Shown: piece after piece, positions 8,211 through 17,039 of the stretch
Position numbering within the stretch: position 1 is the first letter of the stretch
Layout: the number at the start of each line of letters is the position of its first letter
Assembly (NCBI GenBank): GCA_003490145.1
Contig: QULQ01000009.1
Span: forward strand, 89,804 to 153,803
Length of the DNA stretch: 64,000 nucleotides
Direction: 5' to 3'
Origin: Lachnospiraceae bacterium OM04-12BH
Lineage (GTDB): Bacteria; Bacillota; Clostridia; Lachnospirales; Lachnospiraceae
The notes under the pieces: generated by a model
The model's input: only the letters and a program-made list of their open reading frames with translations
Databases searched by the model: none
Told to the model about the DNA's origin: nothing
Made by a program: the position numbers and the translations under genes

Positions 8211-9545
8211 GTGGAACGATTTATTTTAAAAAAATTGCTGTCTTGGAAGAATTCTCCCTACCGCAAGCCTTTAATCTTGAAGGGCGTACGTCAGGTGGGT
8301 AAGACTTGGATTCTGAAAGAGTTCGGCAGGCGCTATTATGAAAATACAGCTTACTTTAACTTCGACGAAAATGAAGAATATAAGCAATTTTTTGAAACAA
8401 CCAAGGATGTGGACCGGATTCTACAAAACCTTATGCTGGCAAGCGGTCAAAAAATCGTGCCTGAAAAAACCCTTATCATTTTTGATGAGGTGCAGGACTG
8501 CCCTAAGGTCATTAACTCTATGAAGTATTTTTGTGAGAATGCACCGCAGTATCACGTTGCCTGCGCTGGTTCTCTGCTTGGTATTGCTCTGGCGAAACCT
8601 TCCTCTTTTCCGGTGGGTAAGGTCAACTTTATGCAGATTGACCCGATGACCTTTAGTGAATTCCTGCTTGCCAACGGTGATGAAAATCTGGCACAGTATC
8701 TGGAACAGGTGGACACTCTTGAACCCATCCCTGATGCCTTCTTTAATCCGCTGTATGAGAAGCTGAAAATGTACTATGTCACCGGTGGTATGCCGGAGTC
8801 GGTATTGATGTGGACGGAAGCACGGGATGTTTCTGCCATGCAGGAAGCATTGTCCGGAATCATCGGAGCCTATGAGCGTGATTTTGCAAAACATCCTAAT
8901 CTCAGCGAGTTCCCGAAAATCTCAATGATCTGGAAATCCATTCCTTCTCAACTGGCAAAAGAGAATAAGAAGTTCATCTATAAAGTGGTCAAGGAAGGAG
9001 CACGAGCCCGTGAGTACGAGGATGCCTTGCAATGGCTGGTAGATGCCCGTTTGGTGCATAAAGTTTATCGCAGCCAAGCTCCTGGTCTGCCGATTGCAGC
9101 CTACGATGACCTGTCTGCTTTCAAGATTTATCTGGTGGATGTGGGACTGCTTCGCCGTCTGGCACAGCTTTCTCCCACTGCCTTTGGCGAAGGTAACCGC
9201 CTTTTTACTGAATTCAAAGGCGCATTAACCGAAAACTTTGTGCTGCAGACTTTAATTACTCAGTTTGAAGTCATGCCCCGTTATTGGAGCCAGAACAACC
9301 CGCCTTACGAAGTGGATTTTCTCATTCAGCGGGAGAACGACATCTTCCCCGTGGAGGTCAAATCCGAAACCAACACAACCAGCAAGAGTATGAAGAAGTT
9401 CAAGGAACTGTTTCCTGACAAGGTCAGGCTCCGCATCCGTTTCTCATTGGACAATCTGAAGTTGGACGATGATGTGCTGAATATCCCACTGTTCATGGCA
9501 GGTCAGACGGATCGATTGATTGGGTTGGCATTGCCGACCAGATGA
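8211..9545 (+). CDS. AAA ATPase with DUF4143 domain
   Basis: The protein has 444 residues. The N-terminal AAA_14 domain has Walker A GVRQVGKTW (~27-35) and Walker B LIIFDEVQD. The C-terminal DUF4143 part ends in a PD-(D/E)XK-like segment (YEVDFLIQ...FPVEVKS), giving the E-D-ExK pattern of nuclease folds. The GTG at 8211 was chosen because GAGGA lies 8 bp upstream and family members begin close to this point; the frame itself opens earlier, at 8103. The family is widespread in mobile and defence islands, role unclear. The last few residues (LPTR) may be altered where the gene joins a PglX remnant. Confidence 0.85.
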   Translation: MERFILKKLLSWKNSPYRKPLILKGVRQVGKTWILKEFGRRYYENTAYFNFDENEEYKQFFETTKDVDRILQNLMLASGQKIVPEKTLIIFDEVQDCPKVINSMKYFCENAPQYHVACAGSLLGIALAKPSSFPVGKVNFMQIDPMTFSEFLLANGDENLAQYLEQVDTLEPIPDAFFNPLYEKLKMYYVTGGMPESVLMWTEARDVSAMQEALSGIIGAYERDFAKHPNLSEFPKISMIWKSIPSQLAKENKKFIYKVVKEGARAREYEDALQWLVDARLVHKVYRSQAPGLPIAAYDDLSAFKIYLVDVGLLRRLAQLSPTAFGEGNRLFTEFKGALTENFVLQTLITQFEVMPRYWSQNNPPYEVDFLIQRENDIFPVEVKSETNTTSKSMKKFKELFPDKVRLRIRFSLDNLKLDDDVLNIPLFMAGQTDRLIGLALPTR

Positions 9546-9721
9546 TCTCTATTGATCTGGACGATGGTGTGAAGAAGAATCATGCAATTTTCCGGGATAT
9601 TTTGGCGGAAAAGCCTATTCTTCCTACTGCAAATGCCGTGCTTGATGGAAAATATGATAAAGTCAATGCTGATAATGAAGTAAAAACACCAAATTATCAT
9701 AAAAGGAGGGCTTGCGTATGA
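9536..9721 (+). pseudogene. Tail of a BREX PglX-like methyltransferase
   Basis: From 9536, in a different frame from the preceding ATPase, the sequence reads DQMISIDLDDGVKKNHAIF. This ends near residue AEKP and is what I recall as the C-terminal tail of Firmicute PglX-type (BREX-1) adenine methyltransferases. The remainder to the stop at 9719-9721 is not recognised. The whole catalytic part of the methyltransferase is missing. The assignment depends on a short match, but the broken pglZ 2.3 kb downstream supports it. Confidence 0.5.
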
Positions 9722-10023
9722 TAGAGGATGAAAAAATCAAAAATTCCAGTGAACTGGAGTTTGCTGTATTTTGCATTGAAAATGTAGCGGCAAAGCTTGG
9801 CGTGGATGCAGAACGTGTTTATCAGGCATTTACCGAACAAAGCGATATTTTGAATGGTTACATTGTGCCGGAGTATGAGGTGCTGCATACCCAGAGCCGG
9901 GAATATATCGTTGATGACCTTCTTGACGTGATGAAAGAAAGGGGTGTGGTAAGTTCAAACACCGTGGGAAAGATGGTATTATCTCCCGGTATGAATACGA
10001 TGAAAGTCGGGAAGATGAACTGA
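9718..10023 (+). CDS. DUF3791 protein with altered C-terminus
   Basis: The ATG at 9718 follows AGGAGG by 8 bp. Residues ~8-78 (FAVFCIENVAAKLGVDAERVY, then EYIVDDLLDVMKERGV) match DUF3791. These small proteins are often encoded just before a DUF3990 gene and may be its partner, perhaps an antitoxin. After GV the frame runs 20 more residues, VSSNTVGKMV..., which are the DUF3990 coding sequence read in the wrong frame. The natural stop has therefore been lost by a small deletion. Confidence 0.65.
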   Translation: MIEDEKIKNSSELEFAVFCIENVAAKLGVDAERVYQAFTEQSDILNGYIVPEYEVLHTQSREYIVDDLLDVMKERGVVSSNTVGKMVLSPGMNTMKVGKMN

Positions 10024-10196
10024 AAACGCTGAAATTCGATTCTTATTCCGAAGAGTGGCTGGATTTTATTCTGAACTGCCGCAGCGGAAAAGATTCGACG
10101 GATTATGACTTTGTTGCGGGTGGTGTTGCCAATGATAAGGTGTTTAATGAGCAATATGTTACAGAACATTTCTTCAGAATGGAAAACGTTATTTGA
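9972..10196 (+). pseudogene. DUF3990 fragment
   Basis: In the third frame, DGIISRYEYDESREDELKTL, then DSYSEEWLDFIL, DSTDYDFVAGGVANDKVFN, match the centre of DUF3990. From memory this family belongs to the ADP-ribosyltransferase superfold and pairs with DUF3791. The N-terminus and the end after KVFN are gone, the latter by fusion to a HEPN fragment near 10145. It is not functional. Confidence 0.6.
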
Positions 10197-10362
10197 TCAG
10201 CAGGTAAAACAAAGTGGAGAAAAGGATAAATTAAATTCCCTTGTGCAATTAAGAAATGATTTTGCTCATGGCGACAGCATATCTGTTTCTATTGATACAG
10301 TTATTAAATATTTTGATTCAGCTGTTAAGATATTAAATATATTAGATAACGTGTGTACATAG
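10147..10362 (+). pseudogene. HEPN-domain protein, C-terminal fragment
   Basis: The 71 residues contain LVQLRNDFAHGDSISVSIDT followed by a helix ending in NILDNV. The R-x4-H pattern (RNDFAH) is the HEPN ribonuclease motif, and the layout resembles the MAE_28990/RiboL-PSP HEPN proteins that accompany DUF262 genes. Full-length members are about 200-250 residues, so this is the end only, joined at its left to the DUF3990 fragment. An AAGGTG lies before the ATG by chance. Expression of a stable product is doubtful. Confidence 0.55.
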
Positions 10363-10511
10363 GGGAAATGAGATGAAAACATTGCAACAGCCCATTTCTT
10401 TTGAAAAATATAGAGGCATATCGGAATATTTTGGAAATTATATTTGGAGAAGATAGTAGTGATTCAATTTGCAAAACATAGAGTAGCAAAAAGAGAAAGC
10501 GAGGTGTTACG
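10363..10511 (+). other. Short gap with no recognised gene
   Basis: A 27-codon frame begins at the ATG in GAAATGAGATG (near 10373) and reads MKTLQQPISFEKYRGISEYF. It resembles nothing I know and is probably debris. The GAGGTG at 10500-10505 is the ribosome site of the next gene. Confidence 0.4.
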
Positions 10512-11984
10512 ATGACCATAGAAGAAATTCTTGCAGGGGAATCAAAGAATGTAGAGTTTAAAGAGAACCTGCCGGAGAAAAGTATCAAATATATGAAGTC
10601 TGTGGTTGCCTTTGCAAATGGAACCGGGGGAAAAATCATTTTCGGAATTACCGATAAAACCAGAGAGGTTGTCGGCTTTGACAAAGAAGATGTGTTCAAG
10701 AAAATGGATGCCATTGCCAATGCTGTATCAGACAGCTGTGAACCGGCAATTATCCCAGATATCACTTTGCAGACGGTTGATGGTAAGACTGTCATTGTGG
10801 TAGAGGTTTCTGAGGGCAGACAGCGCCCGTATTATATCAAAGCCCTTGGCAGAGAGGGCGGTGTATATGTCCGTGTTGCCGGAACTACCCGCCTTGCCGA
10901 CGAGTATATGATAAAAGAATTGTTGTTTGAGGGCAGTAATCGTTACTACGATCAGGCTTTATGTACTGGGTTAAATGTTGCAGATGAAGATATTGATACC
11001 CTTTGCAAAGCTATGAAAGAGCAGGCTGTCAGAAATGCTCGGACAGAGGAACAGAAAGCATCGATTAAAGATGTAGGCAGACAGCAGTTGCGTTCCTGGG
11101 GAATTTTAATCGAGCGTGATGGAAAAGATTATCCATCCAACGCATTTGCAATTTTGACAGGCAACGGAGGCCTTCATGTTGTAACGCAATGTGGTGTGTT
11201 CAAAGGTATAACGAAAGCGGTATTTGTTGATCGTAGAGAATATACCGGACCGCTTTGGAAACAGATAGACGAAGCATTTCAGTTTGTCTTGAGAAATATT
11301 CATCTGGGTGCTACTATTGTGGGAATTTATCGCCAGGATGTTTATGAGATTCCACCGGATGCCATTCGTGAGTTGATTATCAATGCTATGGTACATCGTA
11401 GTTATCTGGATCATGGTACGATACAGGTAGCGGTATATGACAACCGATTGGAAATTACTTCTCCAGGAAAGCTGCCAATGGGACAAACGCTGGAGCGTAT
11501 GAAAGAAGGCTATTCTAAAATCAGAAATGAAGCTCTTGCTCATGCGTTTGCTTACATGAATCTGATCGAGCATTGGGGAAGCGGCATTCCGAGAATTATA
11601 GACAAAGTAAAAGCTGCCGGACTGCAGGAGCCGGAGTTTATTGGTGGCGAAGTTGATTTGCGTATCAATATTTATCGAGGTCAGGTTGATACCAATAACG
11701 CCATAATTAACGCCAATGACACTAAAAGTGGCGCTAATGGCGTTGAATGTGGCGCTGATGATGGCACTAATGGCGCTGAAGTGCCGCTTAATAAGGAACA
11801 GACGCAGATAGAAAAATTGTTGCAGATTATAGAGAAGAATCCGTCTGCAACACAGGCCTATTATGCAGAAAAAATGGGTATATCGAAAAGAACGATTTCT
11901 CGAATGTTCGCTTCTTTACAGGAAAAAGGTAGATTGGTACAGGGTGGAACAAAACGAAAAGCAAATTGGAAAATTATAAGGTAG
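10512..11984 (+). CDS. AlbA_2/Schlafen-type ATP-binding regulator
   Basis: The protein has 490 residues and looks complete. The N-terminal AlbA_2 (Schlafen-like) domain covers ~1-130 (ESKNVEFKENLP, FANGTGGKIIFGI). A GHKL-type HATPase_c_4 domain at ~260-385 contains ELIINAMVHRSY and HWGSGIPRI. A low-complexity Asn/Gly/Ala linker at ~398-425 has alternating GA..G repeats. The C-terminal winged helix at ~440-490 (NPSATQAYYAEKMGISKRTI) should bind DNA. Members are common in defence and mobile islands, including beside BREX genes, and are thought to be regulators. It directly precedes the pglZ remnant, 9 bp away. Confidence 0.8.
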   Translation: MTIEEILAGESKNVEFKENLPEKSIKYMKSVVAFANGTGGKIIFGITDKTREVVGFDKEDVFKKMDAIANAVSDSCEPAIIPDITLQTVDGKTVIVVEVSEGRQRPYYIKALGREGGVYVRVAGTTRLADEYMIKELLFEGSNRYYDQALCTGLNVADEDIDTLCKAMKEQAVRNARTEEQKASIKDVGRQQLRSWGILIERDGKDYPSNAFAILTGNGGLHVVTQCGVFKGITKAVFVDRREYTGPLWKQIDEAFQFVLRNIHLGATIVGIYRQDVYEIPPDAIRELIINAMVHRSYLDHGTIQVAVYDNRLEITSPGKLPMGQTLERMKEGYSKIRNEALAHAFAYMNLIEHWGSGIPRIIDKVKAAGLQEPEFIGGEVDLRINIYRGQVDTNNAIINANDTKSGANGVECGADDGTNGAEVPLNKEQTQIEKLLQIIEKNPSATQAYYAEKMGISKRTISRMFASLQEKGRLVQGGTKRKANWKIIR

Positions 11985-11993
11985 GAGGACAGC

Positions 11994-13166
11994 ATGGATA
12001 CAGATAAAATAATACAAGATTTAAATCGCAGGTTTGCTGCACCTCTGCCTGAGTTTTATCAGCGTCGTATCATTTTCTGGTACGATGAAGATAAGGAATT
12101 TGAGGATAAATTGGATGAAGTGGTTTTAGAAAATGCAAAGGTGATTGCACTGACTGGAAATAATGCGTTTTCTGTAAAAAACTGCTTTCAGTAGATGATT
12201 TGAGCACAAATTATCTGGTTTACAGTCCGTGTGTCTATAACCGCCCGGATGATAACTGGCTTCTGGATATGATGTGGCACGTTATGTTGAGGATAAAGCT
12301 CGTCTGTATCAGCGTTTTGAAAAGCTGACAGTAGAAGATTTGGTAGGAACAGTGTGCTTTCCGTGTATTAATGAAGTGATTCTGACAAAGCTAATGACAG
12401 AGATCAGTGACCATATCATTGATGTGGATACCATTACGAATACCGTTGAAAAACGGAGAACTTGTGTATGGTATGAGCCATTTGAGAATTTTTATGACGG
12501 TATCTTACAAGTGGCGAATATGCAAAGTTTCTTTAAGGAACATTCTGCCGGATTCCATACCGCAGAAGCGAAAAGTATCTGGAAAGAATATACAGAGAGT
12601 TACTATCAGATGGACACTTATTATCGTTTGTCTCATCTTAGTTTTCAAAAGAGTTTGGAGACTTCCAATATTCTGCTGGATGATCTATTTAAGCACGTTG
12701 TCGATAAAGTGGAAGGACTCTATAATCATTGGTTCTTAGGTGAGTTGGGCAACAACTGGTCGGATGTATGTGCGGATGAACTGGCAACTTACGGTAAAGT
12801 TCTGGAAGTACCGCAACAGGAGGATTTTTACCGTTCCCGTATCCAAACCTCGGATACGAAAGTATTTGTAATTATCTCAGATGCCATGCGTTATGAAGTG
12901 GCGGCTACGATGGCAGATCAGCTTCAGCGAGAAACGCAAAGTAAGGTTTCTATCAGCAGTATGCAGAGCATCTTCCCTTCTACTACGAAGTTTGGTATGG
13001 CAGCTTTGTTGCCGCACAAAGAATTGACAGTAGAGGTTCGGAACGATATTTTGACGGTTTTAGCAGATGGACAGTCTACGGCAAGTACTTATAGGGACAA
13101 GGTTCTGAAAACAGAAGATTCGGCAAGCGTGGCCTTGAAGTATAATGACATTATTGCTATGAAACG
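11994..13166 (+). pseudogene. pglZ: BREX phosphatase-like PglZ, broken
   Basis: The start (GGAGG then ATG at 11994) reads MDTDKIIQDLNRRFAAPLPE and FWYDEDKEFEDKLDE, as in type A PglZ. An A is missing from the run at 12176-12181, shifting the frame; the next frame continues KLLSVDDLSTNYLVYSP and DDNWLLD. A large deletion then joins to VEDKARLYQRFEKL in a third frame from 12274. That part holds the alkaline-phosphatase-type core DTKVFVIISDAMRYEVA and PSTTKFGMAALLP. The gene ends at about IIAMKRAE, where integrase sequence begins at 13167. PglZ is the core of BREX phage defence, so that system is dead here. Confidence 0.85.
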
Positions 13167-14242
13167 AGCGGAAAGATCAATAAGGATATGGATGATCTGC
13201 TTATTACAGATTCATCAGTCAAGAAGCTGACCGTAAATACGTTGTTTGAGCGATACATGGCAACAAAGAATATTAAGGAAAGAACGAAAAAGAATTATAT
13301 CCGTATGTGGGATTATCGGATACGAAATACTTTGGGAAATATTCGTGTTGTGGATTTTAAGACATCTCACGTAAGAACGTTTTTTTCCGCATTGTCAGAT
13401 GAAGGACTGGCACACAGTACAATCAAAGGTCTTTATGGCTTATTGAATCCCAGTTTTGAACTGGCAGTGGAAGATGGGATTATCCGCAAGAATCCGGTAA
13501 CTGGAACACTTGGAGATTATGGGGCTCCGGCAAAGGAGAAAGAAGCATTGATACTGGAACAGTAGGAAAAACTTTTGGAGTTTGTTGAACAGAGTAATGT
13601 GTATAAGCCTCATCTTCCAATGATGCAAGTTATGTTTGGGGCTTGCCTGAGAGTGAGTGAAACCATCGGCTTAACCTGGTCAGATGTGAATATGAAGAAC
13701 CGGGAGATCCATGTAGGTGGACAGCTTGTGTATTATGAAGGTGATGACGGATATTGTTTCCCTGATTCAGAAACCAAAACGGATGCAGGAATCAGAGATA
13801 TTCCTATGACACAGATGGTATATGATGCGTTCCGTAAACAGAGAGAGCTGAACCTGATGCTTGGTTTGCAGAGTAATGTGGAGATCGGTGGACTAGTGGA
13901 TTCATCTTCAATACAAAGCATGGACGTCCGATAATGTCGGCGGGAGTGAACAGCTTTCTAAAAAATATTGTCAATGCCTATAATAAGAAAGAAAGCAAAC
14001 TGGCAGAAGAAGAGAAGCGAGAGACGGGGCTGATGCCGCCTATTTCATCGCATACCCTTCGTCATACGGGATGTACCAGATTGGGTGAAAACAACGTCAA
14101 TCCCAAAGTTATGCAGTATGTGATGGGCCATTCAGATGCACAGATCACAATGAATGTCTATAATCATATTGCAGAAAAGTCTCATGTGGAGAATGGGATG
14201 TCTAAAATGAACCTGCCGGAAACCGTACCTGTTGTGGTATAA
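13167..14242 (+). pseudogene. Tyrosine integrase (Tn916-like), broken
   Basis: Coding sequence for a transposon integrase starts at the join with pglZ (SGKINKDMDDLLITDSS) with its N-terminal arm domain missing. The core-binding domain (LFERYMATKNIKERTKKNYI) ends in a TAG at 13563-13565 lying in the same frame as the following part. A frameshift near 13897 interrupts just before FNTKHGRP. Catalytic residues are still encoded: Arg in ACLRVSETIGL, HTLRH and GHSDAQITMNVYNHI. Three lesions make it inactive. It marks the right side of the decayed island. Confidence 0.85.
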
Positions 14243-14460
14243 ATCATAAGTTGTTGTCGTAAAAATGTGGTCAAATCAAGAAAATCGAGTGCGAAAGCAA
14301 GTGAAAAATCCCTGTGAAGTAGTGGCATACGCCATGCACAGCTCGGGAAAGAATTCCCTCGCTGTCGGGCTGTCGCCCTATACATTTCCATGAAAGAGCC
14401 AGCTTTACCAAGCAAGCTTGAAAGATGGCTCTTTCGCGTAAATGTGCATGGCTCGTAGCG
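14243..14460. repeat. Structured non-coding region beside the integrase, nested inverted repeats
   Basis: No gene is seen. GCCATGCACA near 14329 is inverted as TGTGCATGGC near 14444, and inside these GAAAGAGCCA (about 14394) is inverted as TGGCTCTTTC (about 14434). The block lies directly downstream of the integrase, where an attachment end of the element would be expected, but no second copy of an att core could be identified. Confidence 0.45.
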
Positions 14461-14527
14461 TTCACAAAATCTTCACAAAAAAAATTAGCACTCACCTATT
14501 GACAGTGCTAATAATAGGTGTTATATT
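14461..14527 (+). promoter_or_regulatory. CIRCE heat-shock promoter of hsp20-dnaJ
   Basis: CIRCE at 14485-14511: TTAGCACTC, 9 bp, CAGTGCTAA, one mismatch from the HrcA consensus. The promoter hexamers TTGACA (14499-14504) and TATATT (14522-14527) are 17 bp apart, and the -35 lies inside CIRCE, so HrcA binding should block transcription. Two TTCACA repeats at 14461 and 14472, 11 bp apart, lie just upstream. The same layout is present before clpB. Confidence 0.9.
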
Positions 14528-14569
14528 ACATGTAGAACAAAGGAAGAGGAAAGAATGGAGGAATGACTT

Positions 14570-15010
14570 ATGTTAATGCCTAGTGTATATGGAAGAGATT
14601 TCTTTGATGATTTAATGGATGGTTTTGGATTCCCGGATGTAAATAAGAAGCTGTATGGCAGGCATGCGAAGAACATGATGAAGACAGATATCAGGGAGAC
14701 CGATGAGGGATATGAAGTGATCATGGATCTGCCGGGATTCAAGAAGGATGAGATCGAGGTTCAGCTTGAAAACGGTTATCTGACTGTATCAGCAGCCAAG
14801 GGACTTGACAAGGATGAAGCCGATAAGAAAGGTAAATACATCTGCAGAGAGCGTTATGCCGGTGAAATGAGCAGAAGCTTCTATGTAGGAGAGGATATCC
14901 TTGATACTGATATTCATGCAAGGTTTGAAAATGGTATTCTGAAGCTGGATGTTCCAAAGAAGGAAGCGAAGGCAGTGGAAACAAAGAAACATGTTGCCAT
15001 TGAAGGATGA
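14570..15010 (+). CDS. Small heat-shock protein Hsp20
   Basis: The protein has 146 residues and starts after GGAGG. The alpha-crystallin domain covers ~42-140 and ends in FENGILKLDVPKKEAK, the family's conserved C-terminal strand, with an ETDEGYEVIMDLPGFKKDEI start. It is an ATP-independent holdase that keeps unfolding proteins soluble in the cytoplasm during heat stress. It is the first gene behind the CIRCE promoter and is followed by a terminator and then dnaJ, which may be reached by read-through. Confidence 0.95.
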   Translation: MLMPSVYGRDFFDDLMDGFGFPDVNKKLYGRHAKNMMKTDIRETDEGYEVIMDLPGFKKDEIEVQLENGYLTVSAAKGLDKDEADKKGKYICRERYAGEMSRSFYVGEDILDTDIHARFENGILKLDVPKKEAKAVETKKHVAIEG

Positions 15011-15019
15011 CAAGTAACC

Positions 15020-15046
15020 TGCCCCGGACTTTCCGGGGCATTTTTT
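15020..15046 (+). terminator. Terminator after hsp20
   Basis: TGCCCCGGA (15020-15028) pairs with TCCGGGGCA (15032-15040) and is followed by six T. Partial read-through to dnaJ is possible because no separate promoter is obvious. Confidence 0.85.
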
Positions 15047-15073
15047 GAATAAGCAGAAAAGAGGGTGAGAACA

Positions 15074-16087
15074 GTGGCTGATAAACGAGATTATTATGAA
15101 GTACTTGGCGTAGCAAGAAATGCAGATGACGCAGCGATCAAAAAAGCATACCGTAAGCTTGCGAAGAAATATCACCCGGATATGAATAAGGACAATCCCT
15201 CCGCTGAAGAGAAATTCAAGGAAGTCACGGAGGCTTATAATATATTAAGTGATAAGGAAAAGAGAAAACTGTACGATCAGTTTGGTCATGCTGCCTTTGA
15301 CGAAGGGGGCGGCAATGCCGGAGCCGGTGGCTATCAGGGCGGTTTTGGATCAGATGGTACCTTCCATTTTAATGGCGGTCCCGGTGGCGGCTATCAGGAG
15401 TTCCATTATTCCGGAGATAATCTGGATGATATTTTTGATGGTATTTTCGGAGGCTTCAAAGGAAAGGGATTTGGCAGTGGATTCCACTCCAAAGGCTTCC
15501 GCACGCAGGATTTTGAGGATGATGGCGGGTTCTTTGGAAGAGGGGGCAGAAGCCACAGCCAGGAAGGAGAGGATGTTCTGGCTAAGGTGGATGTTACCTT
15601 TGAAGAGGCAGCCCTTGGCGCTGATAAGGTGATCCATTTCCGGTCACCAGACGGGAAAGAAGAGTCCCTGCAGGTGCATATTCCCGCAGGTATTGATTCC
15701 GGACAGAAGATCCGGCTGAAAGGCAAAGGCATGCCGGGCAGAAATGGCGGCGGTGCCGGTAATATGCTTCTGGAGGTCAATGTCCTTAAGAAACCCGGCT
15801 TTGAACGGAAGGGCATGGACATTTATACCACAGTTGAAATTCCCTTTGCAACAGCAGCCCTTGGCGGTGAGGCAATCGTACCTACCTTAAATGGGCGGGT
15901 AAGCTGCAAGATCAAAGAAGGAACCCAGTCCGGAACAAAGATCCGGCTGAAGGGCAAAGGAATCGTATCCATGAAGAATGCTTCGGAAAAAGGTGATGAA
16001 TATGCGGTGATCCAGATTCAGGTGCCAAAGCATCTAAGTCCGGACGCAAGACAGAAACTGACAGAGTTTGTAAAGGCAGCTTCCTGA
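15074..16087 (+). CDS. DnaJ-type co-chaperone (CbpA-like, no zinc finger)
   Basis: The 337-residue protein has a J domain at 1-70 with HPD at 34-36, a Gly/Phe-rich stretch at ~75-150, and the two C-terminal substrate-binding beta domains (~175-335). The four CxxCxGxG zinc motifs of class I DnaJ are absent, so it is a class II J-protein. It stimulates DnaK ATPase and hands over clients, and so fits with Hsp20 and ClpB in this window. The GTG at 15074 was chosen over the in-frame GTG at 15065 because GAGGGTG then lies at normal distance. Confidence 0.9.
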   Translation: MADKRDYYEVLGVARNADDAAIKKAYRKLAKKYHPDMNKDNPSAEEKFKEVTEAYNILSDKEKRKLYDQFGHAAFDEGGGNAGAGGYQGGFGSDGTFHFNGGPGGGYQEFHYSGDNLDDIFDGIFGGFKGKGFGSGFHSKGFRTQDFEDDGGFFGRGGRSHSQEGEDVLAKVDVTFEEAALGADKVIHFRSPDGKEESLQVHIPAGIDSGQKIRLKGKGMPGRNGGGAGNMLLEVNVLKKPGFERKGMDIYTTVEIPFATAALGGEAIVPTLNGRVSCKIKEGTQSGTKIRLKGKGIVSMKNASEKGDEYAVIQIQVPKHLSPDARQKLTEFVKAAS

Positions 16088-16106
16088 TGAGGGAGGCTGC
16101 CTTTTA
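16075..16106 (+). terminator. Terminator after dnaJ
   Basis: AGGCAGCTTCC, a short loop with the dnaJ stop codon, GGAGGCTGCC and then TTTTATT form a hairpin and T-run. Confidence 0.8.
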
Positions 16107-16250
16107 TTATCTTTTACAGCAGCGTTTACATGGGATGTATCCATTTTTAACGCATCGTTTAAATAAAATTTTTTAGATTCGCTTAAACCTGAGCAATGTG
16201 GAAGAAGATGATACTTTTTACTTTTTGGGGATATCCAGACAATATTTTCC
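16107..16250 (-). pseudogene. Zinc-ribbon-type C-terminal gene remnant
   Basis: Read leftward, the sequence gives VWISPKSKKYHLLPHCSGLS and then, after a one-base frameshift, NGYIPCKRCCKR followed by a TAA at 16109-16107. The pattern YHxxxHC...PCKRC is a small metal-binding tail seen at the C-terminus of various clostridial secreted and nuclease-like proteins. The rest of that gene is not present: its upstream side passes into the ATP-grasp remnant lying on the other strand. Confidence 0.45.
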
Positions 16251-16262
16251 TGGGTAATATTA

Positions 16263-16952
16263 ATGTTGAGAATTTGGCCAAGGTATGTCATGGTAGAGGA
16301 ACTGATTCAGGGAGAACAGTTTGGAACAGAAATCCATGGAATTGAAGGACGTTACAGTGTATTGCCGCCGATTGCTTTTTCTGTGAATAAAGATGGAATC
16401 ACCGATCCGTTAAACTCTGTGAAGTTCGGACCGGTAACCGATCCGGCTTATCATTTTGAAAAGGTGCAGGAAAAGCTGCTCAATATGGCACAGACCCTGA
16501 AATTTGAAGGAACGGTGCAGGTAGATCTGGTTTACCGGAACGGAGAGTGGTTTATTATTGAGATCAACCCCAGATGGTCCGGCATGACGACTACAACGGC
16601 AGCCAAGGAAGGAAGAAATCCACGTGCCATCTTTGTGGACAGTATTCTTGGAACTGACAAGAATTACAGTATGAAGCGAAATCTGAAATATGCCCTGAAC
16701 TTTAAAATGAAGGCCAGGACACAGGAGGAATTGGTCAGACTGTACGAGAATCCCCATGTAGATTATATCATGCAGCTTGAAACAACAGTGACGGGGATGG
16801 AAAAGATCAATTATTGTGAGGTTGTCATCAGTACCGACCAGGGAAAAGAGGATATTCTGAATGTCCTGAATGAACTGGGAGAGGAATTCCCAGGTCTTGT
16901 TTCGGATGAGGTGAAGGCCAATGCAGGAACACTGATACAGAAGTATGAGTAG
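16263..16952 (+). pseudogene. ATP-grasp domain protein lacking its N-terminus
   Basis: From about VMVEELIQGEQFGTEIHGI the sequence is the second half of an ATP-grasp enzyme, with EGTVQVDLVYRNGEWFIIEI and NPRWSGMTTTTAAKEG forming the Mg-ATP site (E-x-N). It continues ~130 residues to a stop at 16950-16952. Related clostridial proteins have roughly 400 residues, so about half is missing. The first codons (MLRIWPRY) are not like the family, and there is no ribosome site before 16263. The substrate class (carboxylate-amine ligase) cannot be told. Confidence 0.75.
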
Positions 16953-17039
16953 GAATTCTGGCTGAAACAAAAATCCGTCTGCTTTCGGAAGATTCAAAGG
17001 AAAGGGATTGGCGGCGAGAAGCCGCAGCCAGGACATAGG

